NCBI RefSeq assembly: GCF_043290135.1
Contig: NW_027464601.1
Coordinates: 3,332,001-3,396,000, forward strand
Reading direction: 5' to 3'
DNA length: 64,000 nt
Origin: Rhipicephalus microplus
Taxonomy: Eukaryota > Arthropoda > Arachnida > Ixodida > Ixodidae
The first letter of the stretch is position 1. Every line of letters starts with the position of its first letter. Of this stretch, positions 32,291 through 43,694 are shown piece after piece. The position numbers and the translations under genes are program-made. The notes under the pieces were generated by a model that worked only from the letters and a program-made list of their open reading frames with translations, was not told the DNA's origin and ran no database searches.

Positions 32291-33913
32291 AAGTACCCAT
32301 GCAGGTCTATTCTTGATGAAACCACAATTGTAGTTGTAGGGCTATCTAAAGCAATAAACACTATAGATGTACACCTATATTGAAGGCGTAATGGCAAGTA
32401 AACGTCACTTGGTTCCAATGGTTAAGAGAGGTTGCTTGGCCTCGAGCGGAGATGCTAAGAAAAGTTACTTATCATATTGAAATCATCCCTTCATAGTGGT
32501 AGCATTTCTTTCAGTTACACAGTCGTCAGTGCACTAACGTGAGTGCTGGAACAACAAGCTATGATTTCCGATCTCTCCGCTTGTGTATCTTCCACAATCT
32601 CTCCGTTTGTAAATAAGGCGGGTTGATTTTTCTCGTAATGCTTCCTTAAAAGCAAAACATGAAACTGTACCCTGACTGCTTCGAAATAGAGCCACTCCTG
32701 AAAGGTTCGGCATCTGTAGATTTTTTAATTGATGCTCCCTGCCTTATGTACACTCTTCCATTTCACCCGTATCTCGAGCGCGCAGAAAAAAAAACAGAGG
32801 GTTGGTTCCTATGCTATCCTGTATCTGCAGCTCTTTGTCAGAAAAATGTGAATCTTTGTATGTTTGACCCTTCAGCGGTCAATGCAAAAATAATAATGTG
32901 AGAACGGTTGCGGAGGTAAACTTGGCGGTAGAATTACAGAAAAAGTAACATCGGGAGGAAGAAAGACGATAAAAGCACGAAGAGAGCAAGCTGGTAGCCG
33001 GACACACAGCGGCAAACAAGTGGTTTAAGTTGACGAACCTTGGCTAACGGGCTGCATAAGTCTAGCTTGGGTACTAAGCACAAAAAATAGAAAACACTGA
33101 CAATGGCCGGCTCATGAATATCTTCTCTCAAAGCGTTCTTTCGAGGGTGAAGGATCTGCGTCCAATTGTCGGCCGTGGCTCATTGCAACGTGGGAGCACA
33201 CGCCAATTCATTTAAAGACGCGGTGATGACTGCCAACACCATTCTATTACCGCAAAGCCCCTTTTCCGTAGGGAGAAGCTTGACCCTCTTAGGAGGGATG
33301 AGGGGGTGGAATGGTGATCCTGCTTTCACTCTCGCCCACACGTGGAGTGAAGCAGCTGTCCACCGAGCAACAGCCTGGACTACAGACTCTCGCCATAATG
33401 GGCCCAGGCGCACCGTGTGGAATGACGTCATCTCTACGAATTTTCAAGCGCCAGGGAGTCTTTTTGAGGAGCCCCCTCTAAGCAAACATTATCAGGTGCG
33501 CAAGATTGCATGTTCAGTTCATATTCTTTTTCTTCCTACGCTAATTTCTATTTTTAGCTTGGCCTAGTACACCTTGTCGCTTTCACACTTCGTACTTTTC
33601 AATTTCCCTCCTTAGCTTTAGGACAGTTACAGTGCGCGTAACAGTGGGTTTATTTCTCCAATACTTAATTCACAATGTTTCCTTTTTTTTTTGAAGTATT
33701 GTCATTGCTTTTGCAACGATGTTGCTTTAGAGCAATGACCTATGGTTTGTCCCGTCATGATGGTCAACGTAAACGAAACACATGCAAAGAATAAAACGAC
33801 GAACACAAGCACTATCTAACAATAAATGTTTAATTGAAACAAATCACAGAATAACATGAGTAGAAAAAAGTTTATGAACACAACACATGTCCCGAAAGAT
33901 TACCAACAAAAAA

Positions 33914-34057
33914 CTACATAAATTCATTTATACAATGACGCGAGTACACAGCTTTTAGGAAAGCCTCTTCATCATCACCTGTGATAGAAGGGCAGCTAAT
34001 TGTTGTGTGCCTTATTTCTATGATTTCAATCGCCAGTGCAATATCCCCAGGGACCAT
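33914..34057 (-). CDS. Small ORF, possible eroded coding end
   Basis: The 47-codon minus-strand ORF starts MVPGDIALAIEIIEIR and ends AVYSRHCINEFM with a stop. The acidic stretch TGDDEEAF and the amphipathic alternation look more protein-like than the neighbouring frames. Upstream the frame quickly meets stops. It may be the last exon of a gene or the C-terminus of an old transposase. No family is recognised. Confidence 0.15.
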   Translation of the reverse strand: MVPGDIALAIEIIEIRHTTISCPSITGDDEEAFLKAVYSRHCINEFM

Positions 34058-34771
34058 GATACAAACGCAGTGAATACAACAATCTTTGTACTTCCCATTT
34101 CAAATCAGATAAGAGCTCTCCCAGCTCGCTTAGCAACAGTTAACGTAAAAGGTGTTTTTAAGAGTCTTGTTGTGGTTGTTACCACTTCCCACGGATGAAC
34201 ACCCGCTTTCTTAGCAAACAGCTTCACTCTACGTGCACACGTATATACAGAGTTCCAGAGGCAGGTATTCTTTTAGAACTACCGCACGTAACTCAGCAGA
34301 GCTGAGCCTAAATAGTGCATCTCCTGCGACAGGAATGACAATGGGGAGCCCGGAGCAAAGATATAAAACTTAGAGTGCTCGTTCTGGTTGTCCTACTGAC
34401 AAATCGTAAAAACACAGTCATCTCACTTGTCCGTATAATATTTCGCCTAATGACGAAGCCGCCCACACTCCGGTTCTCTCTTTCTCAGTTCTTTTGAAGT
34501 CTTTGAATTACGTGAGTGAAAGTAACGAAGAGGACGTATGACAAGCAACGTTCACAAAAGTGCAATAATATACAAAATGGCAGTGCCGTCAAGCTTCGAT
34601 GGTCATAAACACCAGTACATCCAATGAATCAGCGAGGTCGTCGCAAACAGTTCATAGTGGAAGGCTGTGTCCTGGCGGTCTAAGGGCAGCTGTACTTACT
34701 TGTCTGCTGAAAAACAGCTGTAGTCTGATAAAACTTAAGAAGTAAAAAAGGCGCTAACCTAGACGACCACG

Positions 34772-34999
34772 GTGCGTCAGCCGCTCACCTCAGCGACTAG
34801 AAAAATATTCCCGCTCTTGCTCACGGCAACCTTATTTGCAGGTGGCATAAATGGCCGTCCGGCTCATGACGTCAGTCTGAAGTACAGGCCCATTGTTGCA
34901 GACTCGTGCGCATCCACCTTTGAGGACGAAATACCACTGACTTCTGAAGTTGTAGCCTTCTATCCTTCCCGAAAGGCACCCTATCATCCACCTATCTAG
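34772..34999 (+). CDS. Hypothetical ORF with hydrophobic N-terminus
   Basis: The 75-codon ORF starts MRQPLTSATRKIFPLLLTAT, a signal-peptide-like opening (basic residues, then a short Leu/Thr stretch). It continues with a polar segment ending PSRKAPYHPPI. After the stop the same frame stays open with proline- and cysteine-containing sequence. A splice-acceptor-like CTTATTTGCAG sits inside it at about 34842. Secreted peptide, exon fragment or chance are all possible. Confidence 0.15.
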   Translation: MRQPLTSATRKIFPLLLTATLFAGGINGRPAHDVSLKYRPIVADSCASTFEDEIPLTSEVVAFYPSRKAPYHPPI

Positions 35000-35038
35000 G
35001 TGACGCCTCCCGAAAACGCCACTCAGCTTCCTAATGCC

Positions 35039-35076
35039 TGCCGCTCATGCTGCCCACTGGCGCAGCATGAGCGGCA
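35039..35076. repeat. Perfect 15-bp hairpin with 8-base loop
   Basis: TGCCGCTCATGCTGC (35039-35053) and its exact reverse complement (35062-35076) are separated by CCACTGGC. A short direct repeat (AACTCTGTGCGCTCTCTTAG) follows twice within 65 bp. It is GC-rich against an AT-rich background. Confidence 0.9.
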
Positions 35077-36166
35077 ACTCTGTGCGCTCTCTTAGAAAAA
35101 CTCTGTGCGCTAACTCTGTGCGCTCTCTTAGAAAAAGGCATAGCCACTCCCTTTGTTTAGCACGAAACCTCAAAATCACAATCACTTTTCTTTGAATCTC
35201 AGTCTACGACACAAACGCTACGTTAAGCAATGCACCAGCTCGGCAAACGTAACAGATTGCTGAAGTGAATTAGGCTTGTTTAACGCGATAACGCCAAAGA
35301 ACTATAGTTTGAAAGAAACTGCGGCGTCGGCCTCATTGGTTGTGAGCGAAAATCATCATCTGTGCGTTATCGAAAAATGCAGAAAGATGCAAATAAAATA
35401 AATTATAAAAATTTTCGGTTGGATTGGGGATTGAATTCTGGTCGTTTGCCTCGTGAGAGGCCGTTCTGTCACACAACAACGCCCCTGCTTTTGAATACTG
35501 TTAAAAGAACTTGCTCTGCTTGGCAATGCACTGAAAATTGCATTTATGCTTTACCAAACACACGCGTCCGGTATACATGCGTAAAAATACAACATAAAGT
35601 AATGCCACAATATTGCGTGCCACTAGCGTCCATCGCCATCGGGCGTGAGAAAATGGCAATAATAATTAAAATGACTTCAAAGTTTAAAGATGCACCTACA
35701 AAATTTCCACAGGCTACTGCATCCTAACGGCATGTATTGGGTAACGGCATGGAAGTGTTTTGCGCCGGGGTCCACCACGGCTCCGCTGACGTATTTCTGT
35801 CACGGATAAATCGTAGTAACTTGTACTGTACGGTATTGCAAAGAAAAAAAATGATATAAAAAAGTTCCGTAGCGCGGTGTCGAAGCAGTGACCTCTCACT
35901 TTGCAGCGCGCGACGCAAGCCACATAACCACGAAGAGTAAGTTCACTAACTTGCTAATAGCAAGCCATTTATATGGATAGTATACCATTCGCAGTACCTG
36001 CAGCTCCTCAACTTTCCCACGTTTTATTCATCAGTAGCAAGATGGTGCAACAAACGTTTGGTGCCTGTCGCGTTTCTTTGAGCGCACGCCTCCACGTCTT
36101 CACCGGGCATGGTCTCTCCTACGCGAGCTTATCAGATGAGACTCCTGAATAAGCAGAGTACGAATG

Positions 36167-36442
36167 TCACTTCGCTTGCTGCCATGGCCCCGTTAAAAAG
36201 GGAACACCCTGTTCAGATACGATGAAGTAAGAATTCTGGCAGTTCCTTGGGCTCATCTTCTGTATACTTGTCAGTTCGTTTCTTGCATCTTTCTTTCTGT
36301 TTGAGGAACATTCTTTAGGTGTCGAGCAGAAAGCGTTGTTCGTCCACGCTCGTGCTGCGTATTCTAATTTTGTGCGTGCTTTCTGCATGAGGGGCGCTCT
36401 GTAATTTTTGAGCTGCTTGCTGTTCTTCGCATGGAATTGCAA
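36167..36442 (-). pseudogene. Possible LINE RT C-terminal scrap
   Basis: The minus-strand frame contains ARTKLEYAARAW, close to the R-x-K-LEYA-x-x-x-W block that follows the RT thumb in CR1/Jockey-group LINEs. A basic RNRKKDARN-like stretch follows. Only about 90 codons are open and no other RT box is visible, so this is a weak call. Confidence 0.28.
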
Positions 36443-36989
36443 TTTTTTGCTCTAGCATTCATTCCATCGCCCTTGTGACGAAACAATGCATAATAAACAC
36501 TGAACGAACTCGGCGAAAACAGGTTTCACTGCCGTGGTATGCCAATTCGAAATAAAACAAATTAGTCTGCTTTTTTAGTACCCGTGAACGCAGGAGCTTA
36601 GCCATCTGGCTGGGTACCCCTGAGTCGCACCTGGAGGTCTTATAGTCAAATTGCAAGCGGTGCTAGTACGGTACGAACCACCTGTCTCTGTTTCAAGCTG
36701 TGTTGTATCTAATAATAGCGAATGTTTTGGCTTTAGAGCAATGTTGTTGTTTTTTGGGGGGAGACAAAGGGGTAACAAGGAAAAAAGTGCTGCGCAGACG
36801 CTGATATCAAGCCGAGTGGACAAGGAGGCTCGAATTGTATTCCTGTTTGGGTACGACTAAGTGTGGCAATTGTTGCTAGGTGGCGTTTACTTTTGTCGGG
36901 CGATCCGTGACTCTGTGGTCCTAAATTATGTTTCTTTAACCGTCTCTTACCTGCCGTACAGACATGCCTGGGAATTCCCGTACGTCTCG

Positions 36990-37334
36990 CCGCAGGTCGC
37001 CTTCGCCAGGTCAATGTTAAGTGTCGCCTCTGCGGCCCGCCTCCCTTTCCACGAACGCCCACGTGCAAAACTCTCCAATGCAGTTTTAGGAGGGGAAACT
37101 GCATTCACCGGACAACTAACAATTCCTCCAGAGCGGCCATCGAATTTGATAGTAGTGTTTGTAGAAGGTGTACGCGTTGAGGTTCTTGTAGACACTGGCG
37201 CTGCCGTTTCGATTACTCGTGTTTATTTTTGTTCTTTCTTTCGAAAAGTCACCATATGGTGGCCCACCTCTCCGTGCGGTGACCGACGCTCTCATTCGGC
37301 CACTTGCACAGTGTACCGTTCGTGTCTGCATTGA
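36990..37334 (+). pseudogene. Gypsy-2 protease
   Basis: Within the open frame 36861-37334 the retroviral-type protease reads VEVLVDTGAAVSI, with the catalytic D-T-G intact (D111, codon 37191-37193). The frame drifts after RVYFCSFF. The next piece (37408) continues with the linker before RT after a frameshift. Confidence 0.82.
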
Positions 37335-37407
37335 TGGCATTCTTCATCACATAGTTTTCGCGGTATTTCGTAAGTGAACCCACACTCTCATTCTGGGGTG
37401 GGATTTC

Positions 37408-38346
37408 TTGCCTTCTGCGTCCGCTTTTATATCTTGTCATCAGCGCCTCCTGCATCTAAACGCCGCTGACTCTTCTCCCCTTGAACAGGATGAACGCATT
37501 CACCTTGTCACCGCGTCAAGTTATGTACATCGGCCATACATCAAAGAAATTAAAAGTGGTAATTGCACCGACATTGTGGATGGTGGCGTATTAATTCTCC
37601 CTTACGGCCATACCCTACGTAGGGGCATTGTGATCACACCAGGGCTTATTCGCTTCTTCGATGGGTCTGCCTACCTAACCGCCCCAAATCAACCACACGA
37701 GTGTGTACTGCTCCCCTGTGGTTCAACAGTAGCTTGCGCGGTTGAGAGTGAGCCTCTTGCGATTGTTACTTTTCCGAACAACAACCACAACGATGTCCCA
37801 AACTCACAATCACTGCCAGTCAATGCCTCTTCCACACCTGTGTCGGCAACCATCAGTGCTGACTTAACACCTGACTAAACTGAAGATTTGCTCGCCCTGT
37901 TGAATAGACACCGTTATCTATTTGACGTGAACTCGCCCGCCCTCAGCTTGACTATCACCGCTACTCACAGCATCCAGACTTACGGCTCTCGTATTGTACC
38001 TCGGCGTCCATATCGCGTGTCTCAGACAGAACGCAAGATCATCAAGGAAAACGTCTCCGACATGCTACGACGCAACATCATACGTCCTTCCTCGAGTCCC
38101 TGGTCAGCCCCAGTTGTTCTCGTTCAAAATAAAGGTGGGACAGTGCGTTTTTGCGCCGATTACAGTGTGCTAAACAAAATAACGCGCAAAGGTGTTTATT
38201 CTTTCCCTCGGATCGCCGATGCACTGGATTCATTACAGGGTGCAGAGTATTTTTCTAGCCTCGACCATAGGTCAGGATACTGGCAGATACCAATGTCGGA
38301 GTGTGATAAAGAGAAGACCGCCTTTTCAACGCCAGATTGGTTGTAA
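37408..38346 (+). pseudogene. Gypsy-2 protease-RT linker and RT fingers/palm
   Basis: The linker (37408-37878) contains VEVLL-less polar sequence with LPYGHTLRRGIVITPGLI. A TAA at 37876 interrupts the frame. The RT then reads RPYRVSQTERKIIKENVSDM, SPWSAPVVLVQNKGG, VRFCADYSVLNKIT and SSLDHRSGYWQIPM. A stop at 38344 falls just after the KTAFSTPD motif. Confidence 0.85.
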
Positions 38347-39711
38347 GAGTTAAATGTGATTCCTTTTGGACTCTGTAATGCGCCCGCCACCTTCGAACGC
38401 ATGATAGACGGCGTATTGAGTGGTTTGAAATAAAAAACGTGTCTGTGCTATCTCGATGACATAGTAGTGTTTTCATCCACGTTCTCGCAGCATCTACAAC
38501 GTCTTGACGAAGTCCTCACAAGCCTTGCAAAAGCCGGTCTACAGCTTAACACCAAGAAATGTACCTTTGCTAACAAGACAATCAAGGTTTTCGGCCACCT
38601 CGTCAGAAAAGAAGGAATTCGGCCGGACCCCGAGAAGCTTGCCGCCGTCCTCGATTTTCCTCGTCCACTACGTCAAAAGGACCTGCGCAGCTTTCTTGGG
38701 TTATCTTCTTACTTCCGGCGCTTCATACGTGGCTTCGCGGAACTTGCGTCTCCGCTCCATCAACTCCTCGCAAGAAACGTTCCCTTCATTTGGTCCGAAG
38801 ACTGCGAAAGTGCTTTCACGGCATTCAAGCAAGCCCTCACGTCAGATCCGGTACTGTGCCACTTCAATTCCACCACACCCACCAATCTTCACACCAACGC
38901 AAGTAGTCATGGTCTAGGTGCGGTACCCTTGCAGCGTGACAAAAACTCACGCGAGCGCAACGTTGCTTACGCAAGTCGCGCTGTTACCGCTCCAGAAAAA
39001 AACTACACTATCACCGAGCAGGAGTGCCTTGCTGTTGTTTGGGCAGTGCAAAGATTCCGACCACATCTTCACGGCTGTCATTTTACCGTTGTTACCGACC
39101 ATGCCCTATGCTGGCTTTCATCGCTGAAAAACTTATCGTGACGCCTCGGTCGCTGGGCGCTTCGCTTGCTGGAGTATGATTTCGATGTCGCCTACGGATC
39201 TGGGAAGAAGCATCAAGATGCTGATGCTCTATCGCACTGTCCTTTGCCCAGCGGAAGCCACTCACCTTCGATACTCCAAAACGACAGCACCTATCCAATC
39301 GCAGTGCTATGTTCATCACCTGCCACCCTATCCATCCTTGTTTCACAACAACGTGTCGACCCCTACTGCCGCACCATTGTTGACCGCATGACCGGCTCTA
39401 CTACTCCTCCAAACGCCAGACTCCGTCGACAACTTAAACAATTTAAGCTTGTCGGTGGTGCTTTATACCGCTACATTTACCACATCGATGGCAACAAGTG
39501 GGTACCCGTCATCTCACGTTCTCTCCACCGTGATGTTCTGGAAGCCTTTCATGATGATCCAACCACCGCTCATCTACGCTATCACAAGACGTACGACAAA
39601 ATACGAAGTCGTTGTTTTTGGCCTGGCCTCTCTTCAGCCATCGCTAAGTATTGTGCCTCATGTGTTCATTCCCAACGGCGAACAGGACTGAACATGCTCC
39701 GGCTGGCTTAA
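38347..39711 (+). pseudogene. Gypsy-2 RT active site, RNase H, integrase zinc domain
   Basis: The frame continues with IPFGLCNAPATFERM, a further TAA near 38431, then CYLDDIVVF (YLDD at 38449-38460). RNase H reads LHTNASSHGLGAV: the first catalytic residue is Asn (38896-38898) where Asp is expected. TEQECLAVVWA and TDHALCWL follow, then a TGA at 39139, then HQDADALS. The integrase HHCC zinc domain is H-D-D-P...H-L-R-Y...CASCVHSQRR. It ends at the LINE insertion. Confidence 0.88.
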
Positions 39712-39713
39712 TT

Positions 39714-40283
39714 CAACGAAATCATTGAACGAAATCTGCGATCCTCCCCTGCTGTCCTAAAAAGTACTGCGTATATATCATTTGTCCGCCCGATTTTGGA
39801 ATATGCATGTTGTGTGTGGGATCCGCGCCAAAAGTCCTTGATTGATCTGATCGAGAAAATACAGAACAGAGCGGCAAGGTTCGTTCTAACTCGGTATAAG
39901 CGAGGTGAACACTGTACTGAAATGAAAAACGAGCTGGGATGGAAAGCGCTCTCCTCTCGCAGAAGAAAATTGCGTTTGAAATTGTTATTTCAGATATACC
40001 ATAAGAAGACTGGCATCAATAAAGACACTTACCTTAAACCACAACATTATTTGTCTAGAAGGTCTGATCATGACCTTAATATTCAAGAATACCGGACTGG
40101 AACGAACCTTTATGCTAATTCGTTTTTTTGTTCATACTGTACAAGAGTGAAATCAATTCTCTTGTAACCAAGTGTAATGTCATAACGAAAACTTGTTTTT
40201 TTTTCAAAGCTGTAACCCCCCCCCGCTTACATGTTTTTGGGCAAAGCAGGGTATTTCTGAATAAAGAATAAAGAAAATAAATA
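39714..40283 (+). mobile_element. LINE 3' fragment (CR1/Jockey group) inside Gypsy-2
   Basis: A 5'-truncated insertion carries the RT C-terminus (SFVRPILEYACCVWDPRQ, IEKIQNRAARFVLTRY, ORF 39796-40167). It ends in an AATAAAGAATAAAGAAAATAAAT tail. The Gypsy integrase reads in frame up to the left edge and resumes at ATGCAACCTCG on the right. The only shared flanking word is about TAAT, so a very short target duplication is likely. Confidence 0.88.
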
Positions 40284-41174
40284 ATGCAACCTCGTCCTTG
40301 TCCCACCTCGCCTTTTGAAGTCGTTGGAATTGACTTGTATGGCCCTCTTCCTATATCATCCGATGGGAATCACTGGATTGTCACGGCCGTCGACTACCTT
40401 ACCCGCTACGCAGAAACAGCTTCTATACCATCTGAAACTGCCACTGAGGTTGCCGATTTCTTTCTTCGCCACATCTTTTTGAGTCATGGAGCTCCACGCA
40501 TTCTCCTGTGTGATCATGGCAAAGTCTTTCTCGCTTACATTGGCGAGCAAATTTTGCGTGCCTCAAACACTGTTCACAAGACCACTTCTAGCTACCACAC
40601 ACAGACCAACGGATTGACTGAACGGTTTCATCGGACCCTATAGGACATGATCACCATGCACATTCACCCCAACCACACGAACTGGGATGCAATTCTACCC
40701 TTCGTGGCTTTCGCCTATAATACGGCTGCTCAACGCACTACCGGCTTTTCTCCATTTTTTCTCGTCCATGGTCGCTCGCCGAGTTTCGCTCTGGATGTCT
40801 CTTTCCTTCCTTCCCCTGCAACCTCGATGGCTCCTTTCTCTGAAGAATTTTTATCTCGTCTCGCGCACAGCCGTCACCAGGCCTGTGTTAACACCGGCCT
40901 TTCTCAAGACACTCGAAAATCTCGCTACGACTTGTCTCGCCGTGTTGTGAGTTTTTCCCCTGGTGACGAAGTTCTTCTATGGACTCCACTACGCGTCCCC
41001 GGCCTATGCGACAAATTAATCAGTCGCTTCATTGGGCCGTACACAGTGGTCGAACAGACATCTTCTGTCAATTACCGCGTTTCTCCGCTTAGCCTTAATC
41101 CTGATCATCGTTGCCGAGGAACAGAGAGAGTGCACGTATCTCGTATAAAGCCTTATGCGCGGCGCATTTCATAA
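40284..41174 (+). pseudogene. Gypsy-2 integrase core and C-terminus
   Basis: All three catalytic residues are visible: GIDLYGPL (D17), LLCDHGKVF (D77) and QTNGLTERF (E113), counted from 40284. A TAG at 40641 follows FHRTL. The same protein then continues in the +1 to 41174 frame with WDAILPFVAFAYNTAAQRTT, FFLVHGRSP and a basic end (CDKLISRFIGPYTVVEQ, GPY motif) finishing KPYARRIS. No env follows; the 3' LTR begins 48 bp later. Confidence 0.9.
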
Positions 41175-41221
41175 TACTGTCAAGCGACCAGGTGGCCGCT
41201 TTCACAGAGCGGAGGAATTAT

Positions 41222-41352
41222 TGTGAGCGCGACAAGCGAATGACTCTTCATTCTCTTTAGATATCATCATCACCTGTACATCTTCATCATCTGTAAATAT
41301 CATCAACAGTGTGATCTAGCTCGAGCCTGGCTGAATAAACCAGTTTCTCACA
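41222..41352 (+). repeat. Gypsy-2 3' LTR, 131 bp
   Basis: TGTGAG and CTCACA form the inverted ends, and GAATAAACC gives a polyadenylation signal 18 bases before the end. A purine-rich GAGCGGAGGAATTAT precedes it. ATCATCATCACC-like sequence fills the middle. It is short for a Gypsy LTR. Confidence 0.8.
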
Positions 41353-42240
41353 ATGCTAAAAAATTCTCAGCGAAACGACTGACAGAAGCAATCTTAAACC
41401 AAAGCATATAAAGCACATTGTGAAGAGGCTAGACCACCAATCGGTCATGTAATGCCCCCAAAAGAGGAAATGAAAGAAATGAGAGTAGCCGAGGCATAAG
41501 GAGCGCGAGCTCGAGGTGACAGGGGGTGGTGTAGGCGGAGCAGGAAAAAGTCGTACACTATGCTGATACGTGCACTGGGGAAATGGCACGACAGTGCAAG
41601 AAGACAGGACAAACCCGTCGTCTACCTTCTGCTCGCGTGTGGAGTCCTCAGCGCACTGGTACCAATGCATTCCAGCTCGTCTTGGATAGACGAAAGTTAC
41701 CAACTAGGAAGGGCTGGCAGTTCAGCCTTTTCTTTCTTTCTAATCCTTTTCTGACTCTAGAGATGAAAGAGACGTGTTTTTCGGGAGGTAAACTATTCCG
41801 AAATGCACCAGTGACGTTCCCATGTTCAGAAAGGTCCAGATCTGAGCCAGTTGGTGGTTGTGGCTTAGCAAAATAACAGCAGTAACCAGTTGGTCTTGCT
41901 GGCATTTGTTCAAGCTCTAGTATTGATTTCACACGAAAGACTTACCTGCCTTAGGATGCCAACTGACGGTCAAAATTTCATGTTTGCCATTATCATCATC
42001 GCATCGTCACCTACGCGACACTGTCGATTTTTAGGTAGAATTATCTATCAGCGAGTTATCATCTCATCCTAAATATCTGTGTGTAACTACCTCTGTGTGG
42101 TCGTATCAACCTGCAGATCACATTTGCACCAAAATATAATTTAGGTCAGCACTCTTACTCGTGGCACTTTTGCAGTGAAGTCAACGCTCACCGGTTCACG
42201 TGACCCATTGCGAGTCTTTTCAAAAATGTATAACCATTGA
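41353..42240. other. Unassigned sequence
   Basis: Nothing recognised. Overlapping ORFs of 60-115 codons on both strands show no domain. Confidence 0.4.
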
Positions 42241-42244
42241 AATG

Positions 42245-42720
42245 CCTCGCAATGGCCAATTTTATTGCTATTGCAATTATATGATGATAATGATGATCAT
42301 AATTAATAAAATAATAACAACAATAGACTGACAAGGTAATCTTTTTGTTGCCATAATGTACGCACACACGGCAGAGTAAACCTCTATGTGGCTATAACGT
42401 AATGTAATCCCTCCGAAGGATAAAATTACTTCCACGTTTATTTTTAGACCTAGCTTCTCAATCGGTTCGACCAGGTATTTTTTCCTTTGATAAGAATATC
42501 GTTGACAGGATAAAAAGAAATTATGTATTGATTCTGATTCCTTGCAAAAGAGACATAACGGAGATGCTGTGAGTCAAGCTTTATGTAGGTAATAATTCAG
42601 GTGCAGAATTCTGCATCGTAATCTGGTGATTGTAACGTCTAACTGCCTAGATACACACCACTGTTTGTTTCAGCAAAATCTTCGATGTACGAAGTATCTG
42701 ACTTTATCCAAGGATAATTT
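42245..42720 (-). pseudogene. LINE C-terminal relic (same family as 55.5-56.0 kb)
   Basis: Translated on the minus strand, pieces such as GKKYLVEPIEKLGLKINVEV and ILSFGG line up with KRFLVAPSQKLGIQVNLPV and ILSLGG of the copy at 55552-56025. The preceding YITIL-like and Q-W-C-V-S blocks also match. Several stops are present. It lies head to head with the next LINE fragment. Confidence 0.6.
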
Positions 42721-42724
42721 TTCT

Positions 42725-43694
42725 ATTTCCTTGTGAAAACAAGCATGAACACTCTAAGCTTCCGTCGCCCGTGCTGAAACAACTTTCTCTTCTTCTTTTG
42801 CACGAGAAATATTCAGACAGTGTACATATATATACCGATGGCTCCACGAACTGCCAGTGTTCGTCAGGTGCAGTATTTGCCCCTGAAAGAGGTGTCACCA
42901 TCAGCTTTAGGACTGACCACTCCACGTCATCTACAGCAGCGGAACTAGCTGCTTTGCGCGCTACACTTTGTGTGGTCAATCGGGAACCAACGTAACAATG
43001 GTCTATTTTCAGTGACTCAAGGGCTGCCCTACAATCTTTGCTCACAGCACTGCGTCGCGGGCCGTACGAAAAGCTTGTTTTTTGAAATCCGATGCCTTCT
43101 CCACACTTGACACGAGAAAAAGCATCACGTGACGTTTCAGTGGCTGCCAAGTCACTGCGGCGTCATAGGGAACGAACATGCCGATACTGCCCCACGGGCA
43201 GCTCTTGAAGGAACACGAGAAGAAGCCATACCACTTTCGTGGACAGATGCTGCTGGCAATCTTCGACGACTGACGCACGAAATCACGTATTTACTATGGT
43301 GCCCACCAATCAACGAGACGAATCGTCAACACCACCTGTCCTCTTTGATGGCTCTCCGCATGCCCACTGGGCTTGACCGAAGGAAGCCACCCTTCTTAAT
43401 TGCTTACGGCTAGGGATGGCATTTACAAAATCTTATTCATTTGCCATATGAATAGCTGACAACACTGTCTACGATTCATGTCGTGGCGAAGAGACGCTAC
43501 ACCACCTCCTGTGCGACTTTCCGTTGTATGACATCCAGAGGCAGTCACAGGCATCCGTTCTTGCGCGCATCGACATCAGCCAAATGTCTGTGGACACTAT
43601 TTTTTCAAGTGCCCGAGAGAAGACAATGGGACAGAATGCAATAAAAGCACTGTTGAAATTCCTACGCGACCCAGATTTGAACAAGCGGCTGTAA
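42725..43694 (+). pseudogene. LINE RNase H domain and C-terminus (I/R1-type)
   Basis: RNase H boxes occur in order: VHIYTDGST (Asp), STAAELAALRA (Glu), FSDSRAALQS (Asp, after a stop) and QWLPSHCGVIGNEHAD (His and Asp). A Cys/His motif follows (CRGEETLHHLLCDF), and the C-terminus ends FLRDPDLNKRL with a stop at 43692. Such an ORF2-encoded RNase H is typical of the I and related LINE clades. At least three frameshifts or stops interrupt it. The pyrimidine-rich 3' UTR runs to about 43.95 kb. Confidence 0.82.

Larger units (their letters stand above)
32291..36940. other. Large unassigned region
   Basis: Nothing is firmly identified beyond the hairpin at 35039 and the LINE-like scrap at 36167, listed separately. 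A 133-codon plus-strand ORF (33166-33567) and a 75-codon ORF with a hydrophobic N-terminus (34772-34999) have no recognised family. Confidence 0.4.
36945..41352 (+). mobile_element. 5'-truncated Gypsy element with 131-bp 3' LTR
   Basis: The element carries the end of gag (KCRLCG-like), protease, RT, RNase H, integrase and a 3' LTR at 41222-41352, which starts TGTGAGCGCGAC and ends GTTTCTCACA. No 5' LTR and almost no gag are present upstream of about 36.95 kb. The integrase region is interrupted by a LINE fragment at 39714-40283. Several stops are present. Its proteins are clearly different from the 8.8-kb Gypsy element (for example SGYWQIPM against TGYWQFQV), so it is a separate family. Confidence 0.9.

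Noticed and set aside
33166..33567. 133-codon plus-strand ORF
   Set aside because: No domain, biased composition or conserved motif; length is within chance for this GC content.
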